A stretch of DNA of 49,079 nt, from the NCBI GenBank assembly GCA_937873385.1, contig CALMYC010000189.1, forward strand, positions 1 to 49,079. The letters run 5' to 3'. Source of the stretch: an uncultured Flavobacteriales bacterium (GTDB lineage: Bacteria > Bacteroidota > Bacteroidia > Flavobacteriales_F > PHOS-HE28). Under the pieces are notes generated by a model that had not been told where the DNA came from, ran no database searches, and saw only the letters and a program-made list of their open reading frames with translations. The first letter of the stretch is position 1. Each line of letters starts with the position of its first letter. Shown one piece after another: positions 8,650 through 17,176 of the stretch. Both the position numbers and the translations under genes were made by a program.

Positions 8650-9957
8650 TCATGGCATCCGCACGATCTTGGCCCCGATGGCATTGAGCCGCTCGGCGAT
8701 GTGCTGGTAGCCGCGGTCCACTTGTTCGATGTTGTCGATGGTGCTGGTGCCTTCCGCACTGAGGGCTGCGATGAGCAGGGAGACCCCCGCACGGATGTCC
8801 GGGCTGGTCATGCGGATCGCACGCAGCGGCTTCTCGAAATTCTTGCCGATCACCAGGGCGCGGTGCGGGTCGCAGAGGGTGATCTGCGCGCCCATCTCGA
8901 TCAATTTGTCCGTGAAGAACAGGCGGCTCTCGAACATCTTCTGGTGGATCAGCACATGGCCCCGCGCCTGCGTGGCGGTTACCAGTACAATGCTCAGCAG
9001 GTCCGGCGTGAAGCCGGGCCACGGGTGGTCGCTGATCACGCGGTTGCTGCCGTCCATGAACGGCTCAATTTCGTAGTGCTCCTGTGAGGGCACATGGATG
9101 TCATCGCCGCGGCGCTCCACGGTGATGCCCAATTTGCGGAACACGTCGGGGATCACGCCCAGGTGCTCATAGCCGGTATCCTTGATGGTGATGTTGCTCC
9201 GCGTCATGGCGGCCAGGCCGATGAAGGAGCCGATCTCGATCATGTCCGGAAGCATGCGGTGCTCAGTGCCGCCAAGTTCCTTCACTCCGTCGATGTGGAG
9301 CAGGTTGCTGCCGATGCCCTGGATCTTGGCGCCCATGCGCACCAGCATGTGGCAAAGCTGTTGCAAGTAGGGCTCGCAGGCCGCGTTGAAGATGGTGGTG
9401 CGGCCCTCGGCGAGCGTGGCGGCCATGACAATGTTGGCCGTGCCCGTTACGCTGGCCTCGTCCAAGAGCATGTAGGCACCCTTCAGTTTCTTCGTTTCTG
9501 CGCGATAGAATCCGTCGTTCTCGTCGTATTCAATGCGGGCCCCGAGCTTCTCGAAGCCCGTGAAGTGCGTGTCCATGCGTCGCCTCCCGATCTTGTCCCC
9601 GCCCGGGCTGGGAATGTAGCCGCGCCCGAAACGGGCAAGCGCGGGGCCGGCCACCATCACACTGCCGCGCAGGCCCCCGCCCAAGCGCTTGTATTCGGGG
9701 TCCAGGAAGAATTCCAGGTTCACGGTTTTCGCCTGGAACCGGTGGGACCCATCGCCCAGGTTTTCCACGCCCACGCCCATGGCGCGCAGCAGGTCGATCA
9801 GTTTGTTCACGTCCACGATGTCCGGTACATTGTGGATGGTCACCGGTTCTGCGGTGAGCAATACGGCACAGAGGATTTGCAAGGCTTCGTTCTTGGCCCC
9901 CTGCGGTACCAGTTCACCTTTCAGGCGGTGCCCTCCTTCGATCTTGAAACTTCCCAT
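8650..9957 (-). CDS. murA: UDP-N-acetylglucosamine 1-carboxyvinyltransferase
   Basis: A 435-residue enzyme that transfers enolpyruvate from PEP to UDP-GlcNAc, the first committed step of peptidoglycan synthesis in the cytoplasm. The N-terminus MGSFKIEGGHRLKGEL and the QGAKNEAL motif (Lys22) are as expected. The active-site loop reads SPGGDKIGRRR, so the residue that is Cys115 in Escherichia coli is Asp121 here. Asp at this position is known from other bacteria and makes the enzyme insensitive to fosfomycin. The start overlaps the upstream gene by 44 bases as drawn. Neighbours DUF4290 and murA are commonly found together in Bacteroidota. Confidence 0.96.
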   Translation of the reverse strand: MGSFKIEGGHRLKGELVPQGAKNEALQILCAVLLTAEPVTIHNVPDIVDVNKLIDLLRAMGVGVENLGDGSHRFQAKTVNLEFFLDPEYKRLGGGLRGSVMVAGPALARFGRGYIPSPGGDKIGRRRMDTHFTGFEKLGARIEYDENDGFYRAETKKLKGAYMLLDEASVTGTANIVMAATLAEGRTTIFNAACEPYLQQLCHMLVRMGAKIQGIGSNLLHIDGVKELGGTEHRMLPDMIEIGSFIGLAAMTRSNITIKDTGYEHLGVIPDVFRKLGITVERRGDDIHVPSQEHYEIEPFMDGSNRVISDHPWPGFTPDLLSIVLVTATQARGHVLIHQKMFESRLFFTDKLIEMGAQITLCDPHRALVIGKNFEKPLRAIRMTSPDIRAGVSLLIAALSAEGTSTIDNIEQVDRGYQHIAERLNAIGAKIVRMP

Positions 9958-10744
9958 TGTATCTCGCCGCGGCCCGGACTTTTTTTTGGTTTATCTCAAT
10001 TGGATCCAATAGCGCGGTAAGCCGCGAAGCAAGGAAGGGAATTCCTGTTCCGGCCTGCCGGCCTGACAATGCTTTCAACAAGGTGATGTAGGTAGCAAGG
10101 GGCCATTCTGGGCTCCAGCGCCACAGGGCCGCCACTTGGACGGCAGGCTCGAAGCGGCCCCGAACGCCACGTATTTCATTCGCCCCGGTCAGCAGCGGGA
10201 ACCATCGGGAATAAGCAACACCGGCCAACAGATCGATCTGCTTCAATCGCCATTGGGACCCAAGGCCGAGTGCCCCCACCATGTAGTGCTGGTTGATCTT
10301 GTCATCGTAGATGAGCTGCCGGTCGGGGTATGAATAGGAATGGGTTCCCTTGTAGCGCTTGTGTTCCAAGCCGTACCCCACAGAGATGGCCCAGTACCAA
10401 TGGCGGGCATGCCGAAGCGGGCCCACAATGCCCCGTACGCCCACCAAAGCGCTCGCAGTCGTTTGGCGTGTTGCAACCTCAAAGCTGTATGCGCCTGTAT
10501 CGCCGGTTGCAAGTTGCCGGGGCTCGGCTGGATGAAAGCCCGAACGTTGGGCCCAATGGGGGAGGTTTGAAGCAATCACTGCCGTGATCGTGGACCGATG
10601 GTCCAGTTCACGCGCCCCGTGTATGGAAGATCTTGGTTGAACGGGAGGCAGGTATGGCGCGCCCAGCCCAAGCCCGGCCGACCATTGGGCCGAGCACCGT
10701 GAGATGGCGATGATCAGCAGGATGAGGCCCGCCCTGTTGCGCAT
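9914..10744 (-). CDS. Putative outer-membrane beta-barrel protein, 3' end possibly frameshifted
   Basis: This 276-residue protein starts (ATG at 10744) with a hydrophobic signal segment ending in SRCSAQW and then shows alternating hydrophobic/polar stretches rich in Tyr, Trp and Gly (ISVGYGLEHKRYKG, MVGALGLGSQWRLKQIDLL, QVAALWRWSPEW), which suggests a small outer-membrane barrel. As read, the end runs 44 bases into murA with a Lys/Arg-rich tail unlike a barrel. A neighbouring frame from about 10074 instead reads LLRGLPRYWIQLR and stops at 9991, before murA, which looks more like a terminal strand. A one-base indel near 10040-10075 would join the two. No specific family recognised; location inferred. 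Confidence 0.6.
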   Translation of the reverse strand: MRNRAGLILLIIAISRCSAQWSAGLGLGAPYLPPVQPRSSIHGARELDHRSTITAVIASNLPHWAQRSGFHPAEPRQLATGDTGAYSFEVATRQTTASALVGVRGIVGPLRHARHWYWAISVGYGLEHKRYKGTHSYSYPDRQLIYDDKINQHYMVGALGLGSQWRLKQIDLLAGVAYSRWFPLLTGANEIRGVRGRFEPAVQVAALWRWSPEWPLATYITLLKALSGRQAGTGIPFLASRLTALLDPIEINQKKVRAAARYNGKFQDRRRAPPER

Positions 10745-10840
10745 GGTCCAGGCTGAAACGCCGGAACTTCGCCGCAATTGCCCGCCACGGATCAGTGGAC
10801 GACGGGCAAACGATGTTCCTCAACGGGCACTTCAGGCCCT

Positions 10841-11521
10841 TTAATACCGGTTCTTCTTCCGGTTCCGGTGCCGCTTCTTTCCACCGCCTCCGCCGCCATT
10901 GTTGTTGTGCCGCTTGCGGCCGGTTTCCACGGCATTGCGGGGGCCATTTCGTTGGGTTTGAAGCAGCGCATCGGTACTGGTCAGTTGCTGGTCCTGGGCC
11001 AATTTCAACTGTCCCTTGGAAAGTTCCGCAAGGTCCTTGATGATCGCCCCGTCGCCTACACTGTCGCGGTTCCAGGTAAGGAACTGCTTTTTCATCTGGT
11101 TGGCGATGGCCATGGTGAACGCAGCCTTCTCGGCACCTTCCGGCATCGCAGCGCATTCCGCGATCATGCGTTCCACCAATTGGCCGTAATGGCCGTAACG
11201 GATCACCGTTTTCGGGTAGGCCACCGGCTTGGGTTTCACGGCGCGCTCTTCCGCGCTGGGTGGCGGATAAGGCCCGTCGACGTCCAATTTGTACCCGGCC
11301 ATCACGTGCACATGGTCCCAAAAGGTGCGGTCGCTGTTTTCGTTGCTGCGCAATTGCGGGTTCAGCTTGCCGATGGTGTACACCACGGCGCGTGCCATGC
11401 GCGTGCGCTTATCACGGTCTTCCTCCTCCAGGCACAGCTGCACCATGCGCTGCACATAGCGGCCATATTCGGGAATGATCAACGCGTCGCGCTGGGTATT
11501 GTAGTTAAGGGCGGTTTCCAT
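10841..11521 (-). CDS. DUF4290 family protein
   Basis: A 226-residue protein matching, by recollection of its sequence pattern, the Bacteroidota-specific DUF4290 family: an N-terminal LNYNTQRDALIIPEYGRYVQRM, a middle HVMAGYKLDVDGPYP, and YGHYGQLVERMI. The family is cytoplasmic, mostly helical and of unknown function; it is usually encoded next to murA, as here. The last 25 residues are Asn/Gly- and then Arg/Lys-rich (a run of GGGGGG followed by KKRHRNRKKNRY), a likely disordered nucleic-acid-binding tail. A TACATTTG element lies 84 bases upstream. Confidence 0.85.
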   Translation of the reverse strand: METALNYNTQRDALIIPEYGRYVQRMVQLCLEEEDRDKRTRMARAVVYTIGKLNPQLRSNENSDRTFWDHVHVMAGYKLDVDGPYPPPSAEERAVKPKPVAYPKTVIRYGHYGQLVERMIAECAAMPEGAEKAAFTMAIANQMKKQFLTWNRDSVGDGAIIKDLAELSKGQLKLAQDQQLTSTDALLQTQRNGPRNAVETGRKRHNNNGGGGGGKKRHRNRKKNRY

Positions 11522-11604
11522 GGAACAAGACTTCGGGGTGGCCCGGATGCCGGGTTATGCGCCACGCGGCCAGCCCTGTCCGGGAGCCGACGATCGGCAG
11601 GGGT

Positions 11605-11612
11605 CAAATGTA
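11605..11612 (-). promoter_or_regulatory. Candidate -7 element (TACATTTG) for the DUF4290-murA cluster
   Basis: On the minus strand TACATTTG matches the TAnnTTTG consensus and lies 84 bases before the DUF4290 start. No TTG at the correct -33 spacing is evident. The position is sensible for the first gene of a minus-strand cluster that may run to dnaJ. Confidence 0.45.
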
Positions 11613-11692
11613 GGCAACGGTCCCGTGCGGGGCCCATGGCCCGGCATTCGGCCGGAAGGGGGGGGCACGGTGCTGCAGCATTTAGCCGGGTC

Positions 11693-11700
11693 TATCTTTG
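11693..11700 (+). promoter_or_regulatory. Candidate -7 element (TATCTTTG) before a membrane protein gene
   Basis: TATCTTTG matches TAnnTTTG and ends 14 bases before the ATG at 11715. No -33 TTG is seen. If real, the leader would be about 5-10 bases, and it supports 11715 over the upstream in-frame ATG at 11520. Confidence 0.4.
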
Positions 11701-11714
11701 GCTTTGCGAAGAGC

Positions 11715-13244
11715 ATGGCGGAAGGTGAACCCGCTTCTGGGAAGCAAGGCCGCGGACAGGCGTTCAACTTGGAGCACGGGGGTGCCTTTTGGGTGCTTGT
11801 GTGCTTGTTGCTGGTTGCGTCATTCCGGTTGTATTCGTCCCGGTACATTCCCACGCTGAACTCCGATGATGCGCTGAACGTGCTGATGACCCGGGATTAT
11901 GCCCTGCCCCATGATCTGTATTGCTGGGGCCAGGACAGGGGCGGCACGCTCATCCCATTGATGGGGCAACTGTTCTACCGTGTTCTGCATGTACCGCCCA
12001 TTTGGTCTGTCTCACTGGGCAATTACCTGTTGGTGGTCTTCGGTGGGATCGGCATCGCCCGCTTGTTCAAGCACCGGGCCAGCCAATTGATGTTCGCCTT
12101 CATTTGGTTGCTTCCCCCCTGGTGGTTCGTGGATGCCTTGCGGTTCCCATTCGGCGTGCAATACTGCCTGGTGGGCATTGCCTTGTGGATCATCGCGGAC
12201 CTGCCCCTCGGGAAGGAACGGCCATTCCGTGTGCAGGACCACGTGCGCATGTTTTTTTTCACGCTTGTTTCCATCCTGGCGGTTTGGGTCTCGGACCTGG
12301 CCGGATTAACGGTCGTGGCGGCTGCCGTTGCCTGGTTGCTTTGGCGCCAGCGGAAAGGTAATCGGTTGTTGCCAAGGAAGGAGGTGCTCGCCTGGTGCAT
12401 CGGCGGGTTGTTCGCCGGCATTGCATTCCTTGGTTATGCCAAGTTCCATGCACCTTCCGTTACGGGAAGCTATCCAAAGATCAACTCGCCCGGTGAGCTT
12501 GTTGGTTCGTTGTCCACGTTCATCGGATCCGTTGCGGACCTGCTCCTGTTCCGGACCGGGGATCCGTTCATGAGCGTGTACAGCGTACTCGCGCTACTCT
12601 CATTGCTTGTGGTCGGCGGGCGCAGGGTCGCAAAAGCGGCGCGCAACACGCACAGTGGCTTTGTCAGTTTTTTTGCCATTGATGCAACGCTGGTCCTGCT
12701 GGCCGTATGGGCCTCCAGATGGGCGGCATTGAACGGGCTCAGCCGCCGCTATTTCATTGGTGTGTATTTGTCGGTTTCCGTGCTGGTCCTGCTGTGGAAT
12801 GAACTGTCCCGCAGCGCAACTGGCAAGTTCCGCCCCGCCGCGGTCCTGCTCTGGGCCACTGTACTGGCGGGTGCGGCCAGCGGTCCGCTGCAAATGAAAT
12901 TTATTTGGCCGGGCACCTTGGAACCCCGCGTGGACGTCGCGGCGGAGTTTCTCCGGTTGGGCCGCATTGGGCTGATCGGGGAGTACACGAACGCGTTCGT
13001 GGCGTGCACGCCGGACCCGGACCGGATCGCAGCCATTCCCCACGACAAGGATGACGTGAAGAATTTCGACCTGGTTCCCCCCGTCTTCGATGGCCGTGAC
13101 CTTTATGTGATCGGCGACATGTGGCTGGACAATTTCCCGGATACGCTCTGGCAATTTGGCCACAAACTGGCGCGAACGGGGGAGCCCTTCAACATCGCCG
13201 GTTGCCTGGTCAACCAGTACGTGGAGGTGCATCCAACGCACTGA
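11715..13244 (+). CDS. Polytopic membrane protein, glycosyltransferase-C-like, function unknown
   Basis: A 509-residue protein with about ten hydrophobic segments. After the first segment (VLVCLLLVASFRLYSSRY) comes a loop with NSDDALNVLMTRDY; an acidic pair after the first membrane helix is the usual position of the catalytic loop in GT-C enzymes that use polyprenyl-linked sugars. The C-terminal 90 residues are soluble. This suggests, but does not prove, a role in surface glycan or lipoprotein glycosylation. I used the ATG at 11715 because the residues before it are Pro/Gly-rich and not conserved in character. It converges on the helicase gene with only three bases between the stop codons, so there is no room for a terminator. 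Confidence 0.7.
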   Translation: MAEGEPASGKQGRGQAFNLEHGGAFWVLVCLLLVASFRLYSSRYIPTLNSDDALNVLMTRDYALPHDLYCWGQDRGGTLIPLMGQLFYRVLHVPPIWSVSLGNYLLVVFGGIGIARLFKHRASQLMFAFIWLLPPWWFVDALRFPFGVQYCLVGIALWIIADLPLGKERPFRVQDHVRMFFFTLVSILAVWVSDLAGLTVVAAAVAWLLWRQRKGNRLLPRKEVLAWCIGGLFAGIAFLGYAKFHAPSVTGSYPKINSPGELVGSLSTFIGSVADLLLFRTGDPFMSVYSVLALLSLLVVGGRRVAKAARNTHSGFVSFFAIDATLVLLAVWASRWAALNGLSRRYFIGVYLSVSVLVLLWNELSRSATGKFRPAAVLLWATVLAGAASGPLQMKFIWPGTLEPRVDVAAEFLRLGRIGLIGEYTNAFVACTPDPDRIAAIPHDKDDVKNFDLVPPVFDGRDLYVIGDMWLDNFPDTLWQFGHKLARTGEPFNIAGCLVNQYVEVHPTH

Positions 13245-13247
13245 TCT

Positions 13248-15650
13248 TCACGCCTCGACCACGCGCAATTTCGCGAAGCGCAGCAGCAATTGCTTATGCC
13301 CGGCGGCAGGGAAGAAAATGGTGGCTTTCTGGTCCGGCGGCGCGCCTTCCACCTTCACCACCTTGCCTTTGCCGAACTTGTCGTGCTCCACGGTAACACC
13401 TTCCTGCAGGTCTTCCGGGGTGGCGTACCCCAAGGTGGCAGTTGCCTCCAACGGCGCCCCGCTTGCCGTTATCTTCTTCAGGTTCCGCTTGCCTTCGGGT
13501 GCAGATGGGATTGACCGTGCGGGCGTGCCGCGCTCCGTGAATGCGGTGCGCTTTTGCACCGGGGCAGGGGGCCGCGGGGCAAATCCATTGCGTTCGGCGA
13601 ACGAAGTGCCGCGGCTGAAGTTGTGCAGCTCGCTTCGCCCTGGCAGTTGCACGTATTTCGGGTCGATCTCCTGGATGAAGCGGCTGGGTTCGGCCCCTTG
13701 CAGGGTGCCCCATTTGTAGCGGCTTACGGCATAGCTCAGCGTGCAGCGCTTCTCGGCCCGCGTCAGTGCCACGTAGAACAGCCGGCGCTCTTCCTCCAGT
13801 TCGGCGCGGCTGTTCATCGCCATCAGGTTCGGGAAGAGGTTCTCCTCCAGGCCCACGATGTACACATAAGGAAATTCAAGGCCCTTGGCACTGTGAATGG
13901 TCATCAGGCTCACACGGTCCTGGTCGTTCGGGTCGTCGTTGTCGGCATCGGTGAGTAGGGCCACGTCGATCAGGAAGTCGGGCAGGGTGCGAAGCGCGGG
14001 GAGGCCTTCCTGGTCGGGATCGGCACCCGGTTCCGTGGCACCACCAGCCCCTTCCGGGTGGCTGAATTCCTTCATGCCGTTCAGCAGGCCCTGGATGTTC
14101 TCGTAGCGGCTTACCCCCTCGGGCGTCTTGTCGGTGAAGAGGTCTTGCAGCAGGCCGGTGGTGCGGGCGATGTACTCGCCCAGTTCGTATGCACTGCGTG
14201 TGTCCAGCATGGTCTGGAAGCTGCGCACCATCATCACGAAGTTGGCCACTTTGGTCCGCAGCCCTTGGTGCAGGTCCAGCTCGCCGAGGTGCCCGATGAT
14301 GGCGTCCCAAAGGCTCTTCTCATGTTGCCCCGCCACCACGGTCAGTTTGTCGATGGTGCTTTGGCCAATGCCGCGCGCCGGGTAGTTGATCACGCGTTTG
14401 AGGGCCTCGTCGTCGTTGGGGTTGCAGGTGAGGCGGAAGTATGCGATCAGGTCCTTCCCCTCTTTGGTTTGGTAAAAGCCCACCCCGCCATATATGCGGT
14501 AGGGGATGTTCATCTTCCGCAACGCCTCTTCCATGCTTCGGCTTTGGGCATTCGTACGGTACAGGATGGCGAAGTCCTTGTTGCGCAGTTGCCCGTGCAT
14601 CTTGGTGCTGAAGATGTCGTCCGCCACGAATCGGCCCTCCTCATTGTCTCCCGGGCTGCGGTTCACCACCAGCGGTGCGCCTTCCGGGTTTTCGGTCCAA
14701 ACGGTCTTGTCCAGGCGTTCGCGGTTCTTTTCGATCAGGCTGTTGGCAGCGCCCACGATGTTTTTCGTGCTGCGGTAGTTCTGCTCCAACTTGAAGACGC
14801 GGTGTTCCGGGTAGTCCGTGCGGAAATTGAGGATGTTCTGGATGTTGGCGCCGCGGAAGGCATAGATGCTTTGGCTGTCGTCGCCCACCACGGTGAGGTT
14901 TTGGTGGCGTGCGGCCAGTGTGCGCACGATGTTGTACTGCGCCAGGTTCGTGTCCTGGTACTCGTCCACCAGAATGTATTGGAAGCGCTGCTGGTACTTG
15001 AGCATCACGTCCGGATGGTCGCGAAAGAGGATGTTTGTCAGGTAGAGCAGGTCGTCAAAGTCCATCGCTCCTGCGCGGTAGCAGCGGGCGGCGTAGTGCT
15101 GGTAGATGGTGCCGATGAGGGGGCGCAAATTGGCGGTGTCGCTGGCCATCAGCTCGGTGTTGGCCAGGTATTCCTTGGGGCCGATCAGGTTGTTCTTGGC
15201 GATGCTGATGCGGCCATGCACCTGGTTGGGCTTGTACAGCTTTTCGTCCAGGTTGAGCTCCTTCACGATGGCGCGGATCACCGAGCGGCTGTCGTCGGTA
15301 TCGTAGATGGTGAAATCCTTGGGATAGCCCAGTTTATCGGCTTCGGCGCGCAGGATGCGGGCGAATACGCTATGGAATGTGCCCATCCACAGGTTGCGGG
15401 CCTCGGTGCCCATGCCGGGCACGTCGGCGAGCAGCTTGGCGATGCGCTCCTTCATCTCCTTGGCGGCCTTGTTGGTGAAGGTTAGCGCCAGGATGCGGAA
15501 GGCGTCCACGCCCTTCTCCATCAGGCGCGCGATGCGCACGGTGAGCACCTTGGTCTTGCCGCTGCCGGCACCCGCGATCACCATGGTGGGGCCGTCGGTG
15601 GCCTCCACGGCGGCGCGCTGGGCGGGATTGAGTCCTTGCAGAATGTCCAT
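13248..15650 (-). CDS. ATP-dependent 3'-5' DNA helicase, PcrA/UvrD family
   Basis: An 800-residue superfamily 1A helicase. From the ATG at 15650 the N-terminus is MDILQGLNPAQRAAVEATDG (Q motif), then Walker A AGAGSGKT at residues 26-33, LVDEYQDTN (motif II), VVGDDSQSIYAFRGA (motif III), QNYRS (motif IV), VSLMTIHSAKGLEF (motif V) and VALTRAEKR (motif VI). The C-terminus (VEHDKFGKGKVVKVEG) is the small Tudor-like domain of PcrA, which contacts RNA polymerase. Role: nucleotide excision repair, mismatch repair and clearing of stalled replication or transcription. It follows the upstream membrane protein gene by 35 bases and is probably cotranscribed with it. Confidence 0.95.
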   Translation of the reverse strand: MDILQGLNPAQRAAVEATDGPTMVIAGAGSGKTKVLTVRIARLMEKGVDAFRILALTFTNKAAKEMKERIAKLLADVPGMGTEARNLWMGTFHSVFARILRAEADKLGYPKDFTIYDTDDSRSVIRAIVKELNLDEKLYKPNQVHGRISIAKNNLIGPKEYLANTELMASDTANLRPLIGTIYQHYAARCYRAGAMDFDDLLYLTNILFRDHPDVMLKYQQRFQYILVDEYQDTNLAQYNIVRTLAARHQNLTVVGDDSQSIYAFRGANIQNILNFRTDYPEHRVFKLEQNYRSTKNIVGAANSLIEKNRERLDKTVWTENPEGAPLVVNRSPGDNEEGRFVADDIFSTKMHGQLRNKDFAILYRTNAQSRSMEEALRKMNIPYRIYGGVGFYQTKEGKDLIAYFRLTCNPNDDEALKRVINYPARGIGQSTIDKLTVVAGQHEKSLWDAIIGHLGELDLHQGLRTKVANFVMMVRSFQTMLDTRSAYELGEYIARTTGLLQDLFTDKTPEGVSRYENIQGLLNGMKEFSHPEGAGGATEPGADPDQEGLPALRTLPDFLIDVALLTDADNDDPNDQDRVSLMTIHSAKGLEFPYVYIVGLEENLFPNLMAMNSRAELEEERRLFYVALTRAEKRCTLSYAVSRYKWGTLQGAEPSRFIQEIDPKYVQLPGRSELHNFSRGTSFAERNGFAPRPPAPVQKRTAFTERGTPARSIPSAPEGKRNLKKITASGAPLEATATLGYATPEDLQEGVTVEHDKFGKGKVVKVEGAPPDQKATIFFPAAGHKQLLLRFAKLRVVEA

Positions 15651-15685
15651 GGGGAAGCCGCGAAGGTACGGGCCGTGCACGGGCT

Positions 15686-17044
15686 TCACGGAAATGGCGG
15701 CAGGCTGCTTGCGCTCGTGCACCCGAATACCTGCACCCAGCGGCTGAAGGTCATGTCCTCAAAATGGATGATGCCTTGCTTGTATTGCCATTGCTGGAAC
15801 AGGTTGAGCACGATGCAGAGGAACAACGATGCAAATAGGCCGCGGCGCTGCCAATGCTTCCATCGTCGTGCATGTTGGACGATTGTCGCCAGCGGCAGGG
15901 CCAGCAGTGGCAGGATGTCGATCATGGGTCGGCTGCCGAAGCCCCCGCCGTACCACCACGTTTCCCAGCTGAAGGCCACGTAGATGAAGGAAGGGATTAC
16001 GCAGCAAAGCATCTTCGCATAGGAACGCGATGCGCCGGTGGCTTCCCCGCTCCGCCACATGGGCACCAGTCCAGCCAGCGCGATCAAAGCCGCAGGTGTG
16101 TACACAAACCAGCCTTTGCGGAAACCGAAGAGCCCTTCCGGCACGTGCGGATGCATGAAGTCAAAGGATTCTTCTCCGTAGGAGTAGAACAGGAAGTGGC
16201 CCGTGGCCGCCTTCCAATAGATGGCTTGTGGCAGGCCGCACAAGGCTGCCACGCCAACAGCCGCGGCCAACTGTCGCCAGTGTGTGGCGAGCGTGCGCAG
16301 CCCGCTCCGTCCCAATGACCAGCACAGCGGCACCAGCGCAAGGAGCACGGCGGTGGGGCGGCACAGCAAGGCGAGCCCAATGCAAACACCAATGGCCAAT
16401 GCCTTCCCCAACGCCGGTCGATTGTACCAGGCATCCGTGCGGTCGATCAGCAGGGCACAGAGGAGGAAAAGTACCGGGTGGCTCATCCCTTGCGCCAGGG
16501 AGCAGTAGAAGAACAGGTTGGTCCCCAACCCGAGCACAAGCAGTGCGATCGCGGCAGGGGCGTCATCCACACGGCGCCGCAGAAAGCGCACCAGCACAAG
16601 CAGGCCGAGCCATGCCCAAACAGCGGAACTCAGCGCTACAGCAAGTTGATAGGGGGCGGAATAGCCGTCTGCCGTGCTTCCGGCACTTGAGAGACACCAG
16701 GCGTGGGCCACCAGGAAAAAGGGCAGTTCAAACACGGCGGTGCCCATGGGGTATTTGTTGCAGTAGCGGCCTGTTGCCGGGACCCAGGTGCGGCCTTGGC
16801 CGAAGGCATAGCCGCCGTTGAAATGGTTCGGTTCCACACGGTCCAGGAATTCCAGGTGGAACAGGTCGCCATGGATCAGCGCAGCCGGGAGGTAGAGGTA
16901 GTATCCGTCCGTGTCCCACTGGAGGATCTCCCGGTCCTTCCAGCGGTGCACATTGAAACAGGTCCACACGGCGGCCACGAGGAAAATGACCGTTGAGGCC
17001 ACGCTCATGGGCGAACGGCGGAGAAAGTTCAGGACGGCATGCAT
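15686..17044 (-). CDS. Polytopic membrane protein, putative glycosyltransferase 39-like
   Basis: A 452-residue membrane protein with about eleven hydrophobic segments. The first periplasmic loop contains ILQWDTDGYYLYLPAALIHG, an Asp-x-Asp arrangement like that of GT-C/mannosyltransferase-type enzymes, and FYSYGEESFDFMHPHVPEGL lies in a later loop. It is probably a lipid-linked sugar transferase at the inner membrane, but no donor can be named. I used the ATG at 17044 (MHAVLNFLRR); the next ATG (MSVASTVIFL) is also plausible, whereas the open frame upstream of 17044 is not membrane-like. Its stop is 35 bases before pcrA. It is distinct in sequence from the membrane protein on the other side of pcrA. 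Confidence 0.72.
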   Translation of the reverse strand: MHAVLNFLRRSPMSVASTVIFLVAAVWTCFNVHRWKDREILQWDTDGYYLYLPAALIHGDLFHLEFLDRVEPNHFNGGYAFGQGRTWVPATGRYCNKYPMGTAVFELPFFLVAHAWCLSSAGSTADGYSAPYQLAVALSSAVWAWLGLLVLVRFLRRRVDDAPAAIALLVLGLGTNLFFYCSLAQGMSHPVLFLLCALLIDRTDAWYNRPALGKALAIGVCIGLALLCRPTAVLLALVPLCWSLGRSGLRTLATHWRQLAAAVGVAALCGLPQAIYWKAATGHFLFYSYGEESFDFMHPHVPEGLFGFRKGWFVYTPAALIALAGLVPMWRSGEATGASRSYAKMLCCVIPSFIYVAFSWETWWYGGGFGSRPMIDILPLLALPLATIVQHARRWKHWQRRGLFASLFLCIVLNLFQQWQYKQGIIHFEDMTFSRWVQVFGCTSASSLPPFP

Positions 17045-17176
17045 CCGGGCCCCTGGTTCACTCTGTTTGTCCGCAACGGACGCGGCCGCCGAATTTAGGT
17101 TGCGGGGCAAGGCCGTGGCGCGGAACGCACGAAATACGGCGCGGCAGCCCTGCACGCAGTCCCGGTTGGCGGCCGC

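Noticed and set aside
14058-15485. A 475-codon plus-strand open frame inside pcrA
   Set aside because: Antisense of conserved helicase motifs; Val/His-rich shadow.
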